From contig NZ_VUOK01000034.1 in NCBI RefSeq assembly GCF_009806555.1, forward strand, positions 124,001-188,000: a stretch of 64,000 nt of DNA, written 5' to 3'. The first letter of the stretch is position 1. Each line of letters opens with the position of its first letter. Shown here piece after piece: positions 29,020 to 38,260 of the stretch. The position numbers and the translations under genes are program-made. The notes beneath the pieces are model-generated. The model searched no databases, was not told the origin of the DNA, and saw only the letters and a program-made list of their open reading frames with translations. The stretch comes from Methylobacterium sp. 2A. Lineage in GTDB: Bacteria; Pseudomonadota; Alphaproteobacteria; Rhizobiales; Beijerinckiaceae.

Positions 29020-29089
29020 CCTCGACGCCCCCGCGCGAAGTCTTTATCCGGCTACGGGCGGTCCGGTGGTGGGCCGCCCGGGCGTGACG

Positions 29090-30334
29090 ATGAGCCGACC
29101 CTCTTCCGAGATCCTGCTGGTCCCGCGGGGCGAGGCCGGCCACTTCCTGCCGGCCGCGCTCGGCTGGATGGGCGCGCCGATCACCGTCACGGCCGATCCG
29201 GGCGCGGCGCGCCACGCGCTCTGCCTGCCGGTGCTCGACTTCGTCCGCCTCGGCTTCCCGGAGGCGAACGGGCGGCTCGATCTCCTCACCGCGGGAGATG
29301 TCGAGAACCTGCGCACCGGGCGCGCGGCGCTGCTCCTCGATCTCTCGAACGAGGGCCCGGGCCTGCACGCCCCGACCTTCGAGGCGCTCCACCGCAACCT
29401 CGATGGGCTCGGCATCCCCCGGGGCCGGGTCGTCCTCGTGTCCCAGAACCGGCTGCTGCGCCTGGATTACGAGCGGCTCTACGGCGAGGGCTTACGCTTC
29501 TGGACCTTCGAGTTCTTCCCGCTCCAGGTCGCCCTCTGGCTCGACGCGGAAGCCGGCCCGCGCCTCTTCCCGGAGCACCCGCTGGATCGCATCGGCTACG
29601 CGCCCTTCGCCCGGACCACGGGTCCGGCCCGCTTCCTGTGCCAGAACGCGGCCCTGCGCTGGCACCGGGTGCTGCTCTATCGCTGGTTCCAGCTCAACGG
29701 CCTGGACCGCGACGGCCTGATCTCCTTCCACGGAATCGGCACCGACAACCCGAAGGCGGGCGGCATCAACGTCTTCCACCGGCCGCCGGAGATCGAGGCC
29801 GCGTTCGGGCCGATGCTCGCCGATATCGAGACCTGGATTCCCCGCCAGGCCCAGCGCATCGACGCCGATCAGGGCACCGACATGGTGTTGACCCTGGATA
29901 CGCAGGCCTATGGGGAGTGCGACCTGACGGTGATCTCGGAGACCGATTTCTTCGAGCCCGGCGTGGAGCGGATCACGGAGAAATCCCTAAAGGCCGCCGC
30001 GATCGGTCTGCCCTTCGTGACGGTCGGCGCCCCGCGCGCCGTGGCGCGGCTCTCGGAATTGGGGTTCCACACCTTCGAGGGCCTGATCGACCACGCCTAC
30101 GACCCGATCGCCGACCCGATCGAGCGCCTGCCGCAGGTGTTTCGCGCGATCGCGCGGGCCTGGGCCGACTGCAAGGCGGATCGCCCGGCCTGGCACCGCC
30201 GGGCGCGGGAGCAGGCCGAGGCGAACGTCGCCCATGCGCGGAGCGGGCTCCTGCGGCAGCTCGACCGCGTGATGGTCGCGCCCCTCGTCGCCCGGCTGGC
30301 CCGGTTCGCCGAGACCGGCGCGATCGTGCCCTGA
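29090..30334 (+). CDS. Hypothetical protein with glycan-cluster-type C-terminal motif
   Basis: About 414 aa, no signal peptide or membrane segment. Not assigned to a named family. The C-terminal half has a pattern known from uncharacterised proteins in surface-polysaccharide clusters: VISETDFFEPGVERITEKSL, then AAAIGLPFVTVGAPRAVARL, ELGFHTFEGLIDHAYD. The N-terminal half resembles a nucleotide-sugar-binding fold only loosely (VVLVSQNRLL, ISFHGIGTDNP). Starts 70 nt after the ATPase gene, same strand, so it may be co-transcribed, but its role in transport is unclear. ATG at 29090. Confidence 0.7.
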   Translation: MSRPSSEILLVPRGEAGHFLPAALGWMGAPITVTADPGAARHALCLPVLDFVRLGFPEANGRLDLLTAGDVENLRTGRAALLLDLSNEGPGLHAPTFEALHRNLDGLGIPRGRVVLVSQNRLLRLDYERLYGEGLRFWTFEFFPLQVALWLDAEAGPRLFPEHPLDRIGYAPFARTTGPARFLCQNAALRWHRVLLYRWFQLNGLDRDGLISFHGIGTDNPKAGGINVFHRPPEIEAAFGPMLADIETWIPRQAQRIDADQGTDMVLTLDTQAYGECDLTVISETDFFEPGVERITEKSLKAAAIGLPFVTVGAPRAVARLSELGFHTFEGLIDHAYDPIADPIERLPQVFRAIARAWADCKADRPAWHRRAREQAEANVAHARSGLLRQLDRVMVAPLVARLARFAETGAIVP

Positions 30335-30651
30335 ACGGGCTGTTGGCGTCTCACAGGATCTGACGCAGCGTCTCCGCCCTGCGCCGCACCGCCGGCGCGA
30401 TCGCCCGCTCCGGCACGCCCGCACGTTAGGCCGAGTGCGCGACCGCCGAGGTCCCGGCCCGCCACGGAGCGGGCTCGGGCTCGTCGGATCGAGGCCGACG
30501 GGCAGCGGCAGTGGAGCCCGGGCCATGCCCGGGCCAAGTCGGACCGGTCCAGTCGGATATTTGTGGATTGGACCTTCCCTCCGGTCCACCGACCGGTCAA
30601 GCATCCTGGGCAGACAGCGCGCCTCGGCGCTGCCCGACAGGAACGAGGCCC
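30335..30651. other. Intergenic region, nothing recognised
   Basis: About 317 nt between two plus-strand genes. Frames crossing it lack codon bias. A Shine-Dalgarno-like AGGAACGAGG at its end serves the paiB remnant. Confidence 0.3.
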
Positions 30652-30954
30652 GTGTACCAGCCGCCGCGCGTCATCGAGGATACCGCGTGGTCGCGGCGCC
30701 AGATCGCGGATCTCACCGCGCTTCGGGAAGGATCGCGGGCCGCGCCGTGGGCGGTGTCCGACGCGCCGGAGGCGTTCGTGGCGGCGCAGGTTCAGGCGCT
30801 GATCGGCGTCGAGATCCCGATCACACGGATCGAGGGGAAGTGGAAGATGAGCCGGAACAGGCCCGAGCCCGACCGGGCCGGCGTGATCGTGGGCTTCCGG
30901 GCCGCGGGCGAGGCGGAACTCGCCGATCTCATCGCCGAGCGGGGGCGGCCATGA
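30652..30954 (+). pseudogene. paiB-like gene with internal deletion
   Basis: PaiB proteins (FMN-binding negative transcriptional regulators) are about 205 aa and start MYQPP. Here a GTG-started frame of 100 aa begins VYQPPR and then jumps straight to the family's C-terminal third: RAAPWAVSDAPEAF, GVEIPITRIEGKWKMSRNRP. The central FMN-barrel segment, about 100 residues, is missing without loss of frame. A ribosome-binding site is kept and the stop overlaps the next gene (ATGA), so a short protein may still be made, but it should not bind FMN normally. Confidence 0.65.
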
Positions 30955-31667
30955 GCGCGCGGCTCAACGCATTCGGCCAGCCGATCGGGCCGGCGCTCCC
31001 GGACTGGACCCCGCGGCCGCAGCCGCCGCGGACGCCCATGGAGGGCCGTACCTGCCGGGTCGTGCCCCTCGACGCCGAAGCCCACACGGCCGGCCTGTTC
31101 GCGGCCTACAGCGCAGCGCCCGACCGGCGCGATTGGACTTATCTGCCCGATGAGATGCCCGAGAGCGCGGCGGCGTTTCGCGAACGCCTCGAAGGCCGGG
31201 CGGCGAGCCGGGATCCCCTGTTCCACGCGATCCTCGACCGCGAAAGCGGCGACCCCGTGGGAATCGCCTCGTATCTGCGGATCGATCCGGCCAACGGTGT
31301 GATCGAGGTCGGGCACCTCCATTTCGGCCCGCGCCTGCAGCGCAGCCCGGCCTCGACCGAGGCCATGGCGCTGATGATGTCCCGCGCCTTCGACGAACTC
31401 GGCTACCGTCGCTACGAGTGGAAATGCGACAGCCTCAACGCCCCGTCCCGGGCCGCGGCCCTGCGCCTGGGCTTCACCTTCGAGGGCCTCTTTCGCAACG
31501 CCGTGGTGGTGAAGGGGCGCTCGCGCGACACGGCGTGGTTCTCGATCACCGATGCGGAATGGCCGCGGGTGCGCGCCGGCTTCGAAGCGTGGCTCGATCC
31601 GGCGAATTTCGACGCGGAGGGACGCCAGCGGCGCGGGCTCGCGGAGCTGCGCGCCGCGGCGGGTTGA
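30951..31667 (+). CDS. GNAT family N-acetyltransferase, RimJ type
   Basis: About 238 aa, cytosolic. Seen: TCRVVPLDAEAHTAGLFAAY at the start of the domain, DPVGIASYLRIDPANGVIEV (strand 4), a modified acetyl-CoA segment FGPRLQRSPASTEAMALMM, and the C-terminal KCDSLNAPSRAAALRLGFTF followed by GRSRDTAWFSITDAEW. This is the RimJ/RimL-like group that acetylates protein N-termini or small amines. Substrate unknown. Coupled by ATGA to the paiB remnant, a pairing that recalls paiAB (acetyltransferase plus regulator). Confidence 0.85.
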   Translation: MSARLNAFGQPIGPALPDWTPRPQPPRTPMEGRTCRVVPLDAEAHTAGLFAAYSAAPDRRDWTYLPDEMPESAAAFRERLEGRAASRDPLFHAILDRESGDPVGIASYLRIDPANGVIEVGHLHFGPRLQRSPASTEAMALMMSRAFDELGYRRYEWKCDSLNAPSRAAALRLGFTFEGLFRNAVVVKGRSRDTAWFSITDAEWPRVRAGFEAWLDPANFDAEGRQRRGLAELRAAAG

Positions 31668-31889
31668 GGCGAGGCGATTCGGCCCACGAACGCTGTGTCA
31701 CCGGTGGGAAAATCCCAATCGGCTCCAGCTTGAGAGCGGCGCGCACCGCAACGCAGACCGTTCTCGACACATGACGAAAATAATAATATCCTTGCTCCAC
31801 TTGGCGGTTAGTAGCCGGCGCGCGAAAAACTTTACCTTTGCTTGCGCAGCTCTGGCAGATTAATCTGCCATCGACAGGGAATACGGGGC

Positions 31890-33986
31890 ATGCGCTTGCT
31901 CAATGTCTCTCTCCGAACGAATCTCTTCGCGGTTGTGGGGTTTCTCGGCCTCGCGCTCATCGCCGATGTCACCGCGCGAGTCTGGAACGCCTGGGAGGTT
32001 GTGGCCGCTTCGGAAATCGCCAAGCGCGATGCCGTTGTGGACAAGGCTGTCCTGAAGGCGTTGCAGGCCATTCGGTTGGAGCGGAGCAACAGCCTCTCCA
32101 GCCTCAAGGGGAGCGCCGCGGAGGCCCGGACACTTGTGGAGCGGATCGCCACCCTCCGCTCGGCCGTCGATGTGGCGATGCGGGAGATCGGTGTGCAGGC
32201 GGCCGGGTTCACCGACCCCGATCTCACGAAGGCCGTGGCCGAAACACAAGTCGATTACCGGGCGCTCGTCGCGCTGCGTCCGGAGATCGACCACGCGTTG
32301 ACCCAGACGGAAGGCCGAGACCCGACGTTGGCGCAGCGCTGGGCGACGCAGGCGGACCGCACGCTGGCGACGCTCGATCGTCTCTCGGTCGCCCTGGGAG
32401 AGCGGATCCAGCGGATCGCGCCCGAAACCAGCTCGCTCATCGCGATCAAGAATGCGGCTTGGCGTGCCCGCGCCACAGTCGGCTCGGCCTACGCCACGCT
32501 CACCCAGGCGGTCGCCAGCCGTAAGCCCCTCTCGGCGACCGATGCGGAGACCATGGCGGCTAACCTGGGCAAGGCCGACGCCTTCTGGTCTTCCGTTCAG
32601 GAACACCTTCACCAGCCGGACGTGTCGGACGTGGTCCGGCAGAACGCTGCCGTCGCGCAGGCGACCATGTTCTCCCCCGAGAATGCCACATTCAGGCATG
32701 CGGTTCGCGAGGGTCTCATCAGCGGAGCGATCCCGATTTCCCTGACCGATCTCCAGGTCGACAACGGCGTCCGCCAGGGTACGGTCCTGACCGTTGCGAC
32801 GAGTGCGATGGATCAGGTCGTGGCGGCGACGGAAGGCGCGGTCGAACGAGCGCGGCGGATCATGACGTCGATGTCGGCCGTCATCGGGGCGGCGCTGCTC
32901 GTGGTCTTGAGCGGCCTGGCGATCACGCAGTTCCGCGTCATCAGGCCACTCGCCGCCATGCAGGCGACGATGTCCAGGCTCGGCGGCGGTGATCTGGACG
33001 TCCGGATCCCGAGCTTGAACCGGCGGGACGAGATCGGCGCGATGGCGGCGGCCGTGCAGGTGTTCAAGGACAACCTGATCCGCACCCATGCCCTGGAGGC
33101 CGAGACCGCCGAGGCGCGGCTCGCCGCCGAGGCGCAGCGCAAGGCGGGCATGCGCCAGATGGCCGACGGCTTCGAGCAGGCGGTGGGCGGCATCATCGGC
33201 CTCGTCTCGGCCTCCGCCACCGAGCTGCAGGCCACTGCCGAGACCATGAGCGCCACCGCCACCCAGACCGCCGACCAGTCGACCACGGTCGCGGCCGCCG
33301 CCGAGGAGGCGTCCTCCAACGTCAACACCGTGGCGGCCGCCGCCGAGGAGCTCGGTTCGTCGGTGCAGGAGATCGGACGACAGGTTCACAGCTCGGCCGA
33401 GCTGACCCGACGCGCCGTGGGCGAGGTCGACCGGACGGGGGCGCTGGTGCAGGAGCTGAGTGCCGCCGTGGCGCGCATCGGCGACGTGGTCGGGCTGATC
33501 TCGTCGATCGCCGGCCAGACCAACCTGCTGGCGCTCAACGCCACGATCGAGGCGGCGCGCGCGGGCGCAGCCGGCCGCGGCTTCGCGGTGGTCGCGTCCG
33601 AGGTCAAGGCCCTCGCCGAGCAGACCGCCAAGGCGACCGAGGAGATCACCAGCCAGATCGCCCGCGTCCAGGACTCGACCGGGCAGGCCGTGAGCGCGAT
33701 CGGGTCCATCACGGCGCGAATTCAGGAGATCAGCGGCGTGGCGGCGAGTATCGCGGCGGCCGTGGAGGAGCAGGGGGCGGCGACGCAGGAGATCGTCCGC
33801 AACGTGACCCAGGCGGCGCAGGGCACCGGCGCGGTGACCAGCACCATCGTGGGGGTGGCGGGGGCCGCCGAGGAGACCGGGGCGGCCTCCGCCCAGGTGC
33901 TCGGAGCGGCCTCCGACCTGTCGCGCCAGTCGGAGCACCTATCCGCCGAGGTCGAGCGCTTCCTGGCAACCGTCCGGGCCGCGTGA
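31890..33986 (+). CDS. Methyl-accepting chemotaxis protein
   Basis: Chemoreceptor of about 698 aa. TM1 is near residues 10-30, followed by a long periplasmic helical sensor (about 31-325) with no recognised small-ligand motif, TM2 ([18 protein letters not shown]), HAMP ([20 protein letters not shown]) and the signalling domain with tip [20 protein letters not shown]. No CheR pentapeptide at the end. ATG at 31890 with CAGGGA upstream. It shares almost all of its tip and flanking helices with the receptor at 13730, so the two are paralogues with different sensors. No che genes are nearby. Confidence 0.93.
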   Translation: MRLLNVSLRTNLFAVVGFLGLALIADVTARVWNAWEVVAASEIAKRDAVVDKAVLKALQAIRLERSNSLSSLKGSAAEARTLVERIATLRSAVDVAMREIGVQAAGFTDPDLTKAVAETQVDYRALVALRPEIDHALTQTEGRDPTLAQRWATQADRTLATLDRLSVALGERIQRIAPETSSLIAIKNAAWRARATVGSAYATLTQAVASRKPLSATDAETMAANLGKADAFWSSVQEHLHQPDVSDVVRQNAAVAQATMFSPENATFRHAVREGLISGAIPISLTDLQVDNGVRQGTVLTVATSAMDQVVAATEGAVERARRIMTSMSAVIGAALLVVLSGLAITQFRVIRPLAAMQATMSRLGGGDLDVRIPSLNRRDEIGAMAAAVQVFKDNLIRTHALEAETAEARLAAEAQRKAGMRQMADGFEQAVGGIIGLVSASATELQATAETMSATATQTADQSTTVAAAAEEASSNVNTVAAAAEELGSSVQEIGRQVHSSAELTRRAVGEVDRTGALVQELSAAVARIGDVVGLISSIAGQTNLLALNATIEAARAGAAGRGFAVVASEVKALAEQTAKATEEITSQIARVQDSTGQAVSAIGSITARIQEISGVAASIAAAVEEQGAATQEIVRNVTQAAQGTGAVTSTIVGVAGAAEETGAASAQVLGAASDLSRQSEHLSAEVERFLATVRAA

Positions 33987-34090
33987 CGCCGCCCGACAGG
34001 ATCTCGGCCCCATTTCAAGCATCCAGGTTCCGCCTGATCCCTCGCCCCGGAGAATGGGGCCGACCGCCCATTATCCAGGGAACCGGGTCC

Positions 34091-35650
34091 TCAACCCCGC
34101 CCGGCCGGCCCGGCACCCAGAAACGCCTCCGCGCTGCGCAAACTCAGCGCCATGATGGTGAGCGCCGGGTTCGCGGCGAGCGAGCTCGGGAAGGTGGAGC
34201 CGTCGCAGATCCACAGGTTGTCGATGTCGAAGCTGCGGCCCTGCGGATCGACCACGGCGCTCGTCCCGTCGCGCCCCATCCGGCAGGTGCCGAGCGTGTG
34301 GGCGACGCGCTCCAGCACCCAGATATCCTCGGCGCCGGCCTCCTCCCACAGGCCGCGCATCACCTGCGTGGCGTGGGCGTTGAGGCGGGTCTCGTTGGTG
34401 CTGTAGCCGAAGTCGATCCGGGCCTTGCGCATCCCGTTTGCGTCGGTCTCGTCCGCGAGCGTCAGCACGTTGGCGTCACAGGGCAGGGTCTCGCCGTTGA
34501 TGCCGATGCCGGCGAGGTTGTTGTAGCGGTCGAGATAGTCGAGGAGCGGCTGGCCCCACAGGCCGCGTCCGCGCGCCACGGCATTCCCGAAGGTCACCGG
34601 CACGACGCCGAGACTCTGGATCAGGTAGCCGCCGGCGAAATCCGCGCCCGGTCGGATGAAATCCTCGGTGATGAGCGACGAGGGATAGCCCCGGTTCATC
34701 CGCACCGCGTGCGGGAAGGTGCCCCAGACCTGGGTCGCGACGTGGCCCATGTAGTTCCGGCCGATCTGGTCGCTGGAATTGGCCAGCCCGCAATGCAGCA
34801 GGAGCCGCGGCGTCTCGACGGCGCCGGCGCACAGGAAGACGTTGGCGCAGCGCTGGCGCCGGTTCTGGCCGCCCTGCCGGTAGATTACGGCGGTGATCCG
34901 CCCGTCGCCGCCGCGCTCCAGGCCGTGCACGAAGGCCTCGGCCCGGATCTCCGCACCGTGGGCGAGCGCGAGCGGCAGGTAGGTGACGTCCATGCTGGCC
35001 TTGGCGCCGTTGCGGCAGCCCTGGTGGCAGAAGCCGCAATTGATGCAGGCGCCCCGGTGGGGGCCGGCCTCGGACGGGAAGTCCCGCGAGACCACGGCGG
35101 CGGGCGCGTCGGCCCAGCGGATGCCGCGGGCGTCGCAGGCGCGGGCCATGATCTGCGCCGGGCCGTTGCGCGGCACCGGGGACAGGGGATAGCGTCGGTC
35201 TGCGTCCCACGGATAGCTCTGCGCCCCCGAGACGCCGAGGAAGCGCTCGATGCGCTCGTAGTAGGGCAGCAGATCCGCGTAGGTGAGGGGCCAGTCGACG
35301 CCTTCGCCGCTCTCCGTGTGGAGCCGCAGATCGCGGGCATCGGCCCGGGGCACGAAGGCGCCCCAGTGCAGTGTCGAGCCGCCGACGCCGGTGCCGCTGT
35401 TGTTGCCGCCAAAAGCCTCCGGCGTCGAGCCGCCGCTGAGGCGCTCATCCGTCCAGTAGATCTCGTCGGCCAGGGTCTCGTCGAAGGCGAAGCGCTCGGG
35501 TGTGAAGTTCGGCCCGGCCTCCAGGGCCACGACCTTCAGACCCGCCGCGGCGAGGCGCGCGAGGAGCGGCGCGCCGCCCGCCCCGGTTCCGACGATCACC
35601 GCATCCACGACCTCGTCCTCGCGAAAACTCCGCATGCCCGCGAGGTTCAT
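34091..35650 (-). CDS. GMC-family FAD oxidoreductase
   Basis: Flavoprotein of about 519 aa of the gluconate 2-dehydrogenase / fatty-alcohol dehydrogenase branch. The FAD Rossmann motif is [21 protein letters not shown] near residue 18. A four-Cys motif [11 protein letters not shown] (C-x2-C-x2-C-x3-C) lies mid-protein, and the active-site region carries [11 protein letters not shown] with the usual His, then [20 protein letters not shown]. No Tat or Sec signal, so probably cytosolic unless carried by a partner. Its ATG overlaps the upstream hydrolase/subunit-3 fusion gene by 4 nt, so the two proteins probably work together. Substrate unknown; no cytochrome subunit is adjacent. Confidence 0.88.
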   Translation of the reverse strand: MNLAGMRSFREDEVVDAVIVGTGAGGAPLLARLAAAGLKVVALEAGPNFTPERFAFDETLADEIYWTDERLSGGSTPEAFGGNNSGTGVGGSTLHWGAFVPRADARDLRLHTESGEGVDWPLTYADLLPYYERIERFLGVSGAQSYPWDADRRYPLSPVPRNGPAQIMARACDARGIRWADAPAAVVSRDFPSEAGPHRGACINCGFCHQGCRNGAKASMDVTYLPLALAHGAEIRAEAFVHGLERGGDGRITAVIYRQGGQNRRQRCANVFLCAGAVETPRLLLHCGLANSSDQIGRNYMGHVATQVWGTFPHAVRMNRGYPSSLITEDFIRPGADFAGGYLIQSLGVVPVTFGNAVARGRGLWGQPLLDYLDRYNNLAGIGINGETLPCDANVLTLADETDANGMRKARIDFGYSTNETRLNAHATQVMRGLWEEAGAEDIWVLERVAHTLGTCRMGRDGTSAVVDPQGRSFDIDNLWICDGSTFPSSLAANPALTIMALSLRSAEAFLGAGPAGRG

Positions 35651-37071
35651 CGTGCCAGCTCCCCGTGCGACGGTCGCGGTTCCCAGGGCTCCGGCGCGTC
35701 GAGCCCGACGGCGTGGAAGCCGGGCAGGTCCGTGGCGATCGCGTCCGGCCGGTCGCCGCCAGCCCCGATGCCCGAGAAGCCGATCCGCGCCAGGGCCGCG
35801 GGATGGCCGAGCCAGAGCCGGGCCGCGTCGCCGCGCAGGTCCTCGAACCAGAAGCGCATCCGGTCGGCATCGAGCCGGCCGCCAAGGGCTTCGGGAACGG
35901 TCAGGGCGCCGGTCTGGCACAGGGTCAGCAGCGCATCCTGATTGTCGGGATCGAGGGCAACGAACGGGCGGTGCCGCGCCGCGCGCGCCGCGGCGTCGAG
36001 GGTGCGCAGGCCGGCGCGGTAGGCCTCCGGGTCGGCCGGCAGGGCGGAGAAGCGCCAGCCGTCGCCCTGTCCGGCGGCGAGGCGGCGGTCGATCCGGGCA
36101 GCGAGATCGAGGCCGGATACGGGCAGCACCCGGGCGAGGGCGGCCCGGAGGATCGCGAGTTCCACCGGATCGAGGGCTTGCGGCCGATAGGCGGGATCGT
36201 CCGGCTCGGCGCGCGCGTCGAGGGCTTCGCGCAAGCGGCTGTTGACCCGCTCGGACGCGATGAGCGCCGCATAGGCGGGCGGGACCGCGGGCGGCCCGTC
36301 GATCGCGGCCTCTTCGTGGCCTGCGACGTGCTCGCGCACCAATCCGGCCAGAAGGTCGGGGCGCTCCAGCGGCAGGATATGGCCGACGCCGTCGACGGTG
36401 ACGCGGCGATGCCGCGCGAGATGGGGCGCCATCAGGGCCTGCTGGGCGTCGGGGCCGAGATCGCCATCCTCCGAGCCCGCCAGGATCAAGGCGGGCGTGC
36501 GCAGGACACTGACGCGGCGGCACCAATCCTCGCGGGCGCCGGACTCGAGCCAGGCCTTCCAGGCCGCGGGTGAGGCCCGGAGCACGTCGGCCACCGCGCC
36601 GGCCTCGGTCCCGGCATCGAGATCCGAGCCGACATTGGCGCGGATGAAATCCAGGGCCTCCCGTTGGCGCGTCTCCGGATCCGCGTCGATCCAGGCGCGC
36701 ATCTTCGTCCGGCGCTCCTCCGGGATCGGCTCCGGGCTCGGCGGTGAGCCGGAGATCAGGATGAGATGCGTCAATCCCCGAAGGCCCGGGTCGCCGTCTT
36801 CGGCCCGGCGCGCCAGGGCGAGCGCCACCTTGGCGCCCATGCTGTGACCGGCGATCGCGAAGGCGGCGGGCGCGCGGGCGCGGATCGCCGCGGCGACGTG
36901 ATCGGCCATCGCGTCGACCGAGAAGCCGGATTCACCCGCTGCCTCGCCAAAGCCCGGCAAGTCTACGGGCAGGCAAGTCAAAACGCCGTCGAGCGCCCGG
37001 GCGAGCAACGCCCAGCTGCGGGCACTTCCGCCGAGAAAGTGCAGGCAGAACAGGTTTTCAGGTTCGGACAT
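35647..37071 (-). CDS. Alpha/beta hydrolase fused to gluconate 2-dehydrogenase subunit 3-like domain
   Basis: About 474 aa in two parts. Residues 1-250: alpha/beta hydrolase with [11 protein letters not shown] (oxyanion region), nucleophile elbow [11 protein letters not shown], acid Asp region [10 protein letters not shown] and catalytic His in [11 protein letters not shown]. Residues about 280-474: [55 protein letters not shown] and [15 protein letters not shown], which match the small subunit of membrane gluconate dehydrogenases. That subunit normally has a Tat signal; this fusion has none. Overlap of 4 nt with the GMC gene supports a complex. The coupling of an esterase/lactonase-like domain to an oxidase subunit is unusual. 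Confidence 0.8.
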   Translation of the reverse strand: MSEPENLFCLHFLGGSARSWALLARALDGVLTCLPVDLPGFGEAAGESGFSVDAMADHVAAAIRARAPAAFAIAGHSMGAKVALALARRAEDGDPGLRGLTHLILISGSPPSPEPIPEERRTKMRAWIDADPETRQREALDFIRANVGSDLDAGTEAGAVADVLRASPAAWKAWLESGAREDWCRRVSVLRTPALILAGSEDGDLGPDAQQALMAPHLARHRRVTVDGVGHILPLERPDLLAGLVREHVAGHEEAAIDGPPAVPPAYAALIASERVNSRLREALDARAEPDDPAYRPQALDPVELAILRAALARVLPVSGLDLAARIDRRLAAGQGDGWRFSALPADPEAYRAGLRTLDAAARAARHRPFVALDPDNQDALLTLCQTGALTVPEALGGRLDADRMRFWFEDLRGDAARLWLGHPAALARIGFSGIGAGGDRPDAIATDLPGFHAVGLDAPEPWEPRPSHGELAR

Positions 37072-37194
37072 CGCGGAGACATCGCGCGGACTTGAAATGC
37101 TTCAAGCGTACGAGACGCCGCACGGCCGAACTCTTCTCCCGACACCCCTAGGCCGCGTTGCCGCGGCGTGCGATCACCGCCGCCGGAGGACGTC

Positions 37195-37914
37195 ATGACC
37201 GCGGATCTCGACCTCGCCTGGCGGGTGGAGGAGGCCTGTCTCAACGCCTGGCCGAGCCCACGCCAGATCCTGGTGGACGGGTACCTGCTGCGCGCCGCGG
37301 GCGGCCGGTCGAAGCGGCAGAACTCGGTCAATCCCATGCGCCGGAGCGGCGCTCCCGAGCCCGCCATCGCGGCGGCTTGCGCGCTCTACGCCAGCCTCGG
37401 CCAGCGCCCGATCTTCCGGATCCCGGCCATCGCGCCGCAGATGAAGCCGTTCCTGCGGTCCGGCGCCTACGCGGTCGTCGACGAGACCTGCACCCTGTAC
37501 CGCCCCCTCGACGACGTGCCGGTGGAGCCCGACCCCTCCGTCACGGTCGCGACGGCGCCCGGCGCGGACTGGCTGGCGCTGCGCGACGCGGTGAACCGCG
37601 CCGACGCAGCCGCCGCGCGGGTGTTCCGCGACACGGTCGCCGCGCTGATCCTGCCGCGGGTCTTCGCGAGCGCGGTCGCGGAGGACGGGATCGGCGCCAT
37701 CGCGTTCGGCGTGCTCGACCGCGATGTGCTGGTGATCGAATCGGTGGCGACCCCCGAGCCCCTGCGGGGTCGCGGCCTTGCCCGGCGCGCCGTCGGGGCG
37801 CTGCTCCGGTGGAGCCGGGCGCAGGGCGCTGAGGCCGCCTGCCTGCAGGTCGTGGCGGAGAACACGCCGGCCCGGGCGCTGTACCGCAGCCTCGGCTTCG
37901 CGCGCGAATTGTAG
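37195..37914 (+). CDS. GNAT family N-acetyltransferase, C-terminus cut by TAG
   Basis: About 239 aa. The acetyl-CoA motif is VIESVATPEPLRGRGLARRAVGALL and the end of the domain is LQVVAENTPARALYRSLGFAREL. Family members usually continue with a YxYHYR-type strand. Here TAG (37912-37914) follows the Leu codon and the next in-frame codons read RYHYRVGPEPG up to TGA at 37948-37950, so a Tyr codon seems to have mutated to amber. Loss of about 12 residues may weaken the last strand. ATG with GGAGGA 5 nt upstream. Confidence 0.8.
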   Translation: MTADLDLAWRVEEACLNAWPSPRQILVDGYLLRAAGGRSKRQNSVNPMRRSGAPEPAIAAACALYASLGQRPIFRIPAIAPQMKPFLRSGAYAVVDETCTLYRPLDDVPVEPDPSVTVATAPGADWLALRDAVNRADAAAARVFRDTVAALILPRVFASAVAEDGIGAIAFGVLDRDVLVIESVATPEPLRGRGLARRAVGALLRWSRAQGAEAACLQVVAENTPARALYRSLGFAREL

Positions 37915-38001
37915 CGCTACCATTACCGGGTCGGGCCGGAGCCGGGCTGAAGAGTCGCCCGCCAATCCCATTCATAAGCCGAAGAGGGCAGGCTCTGAGG
38001 G

Positions 38002-38239
38002 CAGCCCTTTTAAGGTGTTTGGGCTAGCTGCGAAAATCGCAAGTCGTGGCTCTAACATCCTGAAAGAGCACCGCCTTTTCCCCTCCCCCTTGTGGGGAGG
38101 GGCCGGGGGTGGGGGTGGTGCAGGATGAGGCGCAGCGGTGCCGTCTGCACCACCCCCACCTCCAACTCCTCCCCACAAGGGGGAGGAGAGTGCGCTTGGC
38201 CCCTGTCTCGTTGCTTCCGCAAACACCTTAAAAGGGCTG
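38002..38239. repeat. Nested palindromic repeat element
   Basis: About 238 nt. Outer arms: CAGCCCTTTTAAGGTGTTT at 38002-38020 and its exact reverse complement at 38221-38239. Middle arms: CCTCCCCCTTGTGGGGAGG near 38082-38100 and its near-complement at about 38165-38187. Inner arms: GTGGGGGTGGTGCA at 38109-38122 with TGCACCACCCCCAC at 38146-38159. GGCTCTGAGGGC flanks the element on both sides as a direct repeat (37991 and 38239). The form suggests a small non-autonomous mobile element or large REP-type palindrome between GNAT and xseA, which converge here. Confidence 0.8.
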
Positions 38240-38260
38240 GCTCTGAGGGCTCGGTCCCGT

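Noticed and set aside
31860..33938. 692-codon open frame on the minus strand
   Set aside because: Shadow of the chemoreceptor gene; composition is typical of reverse-frame GC-rich sequence.
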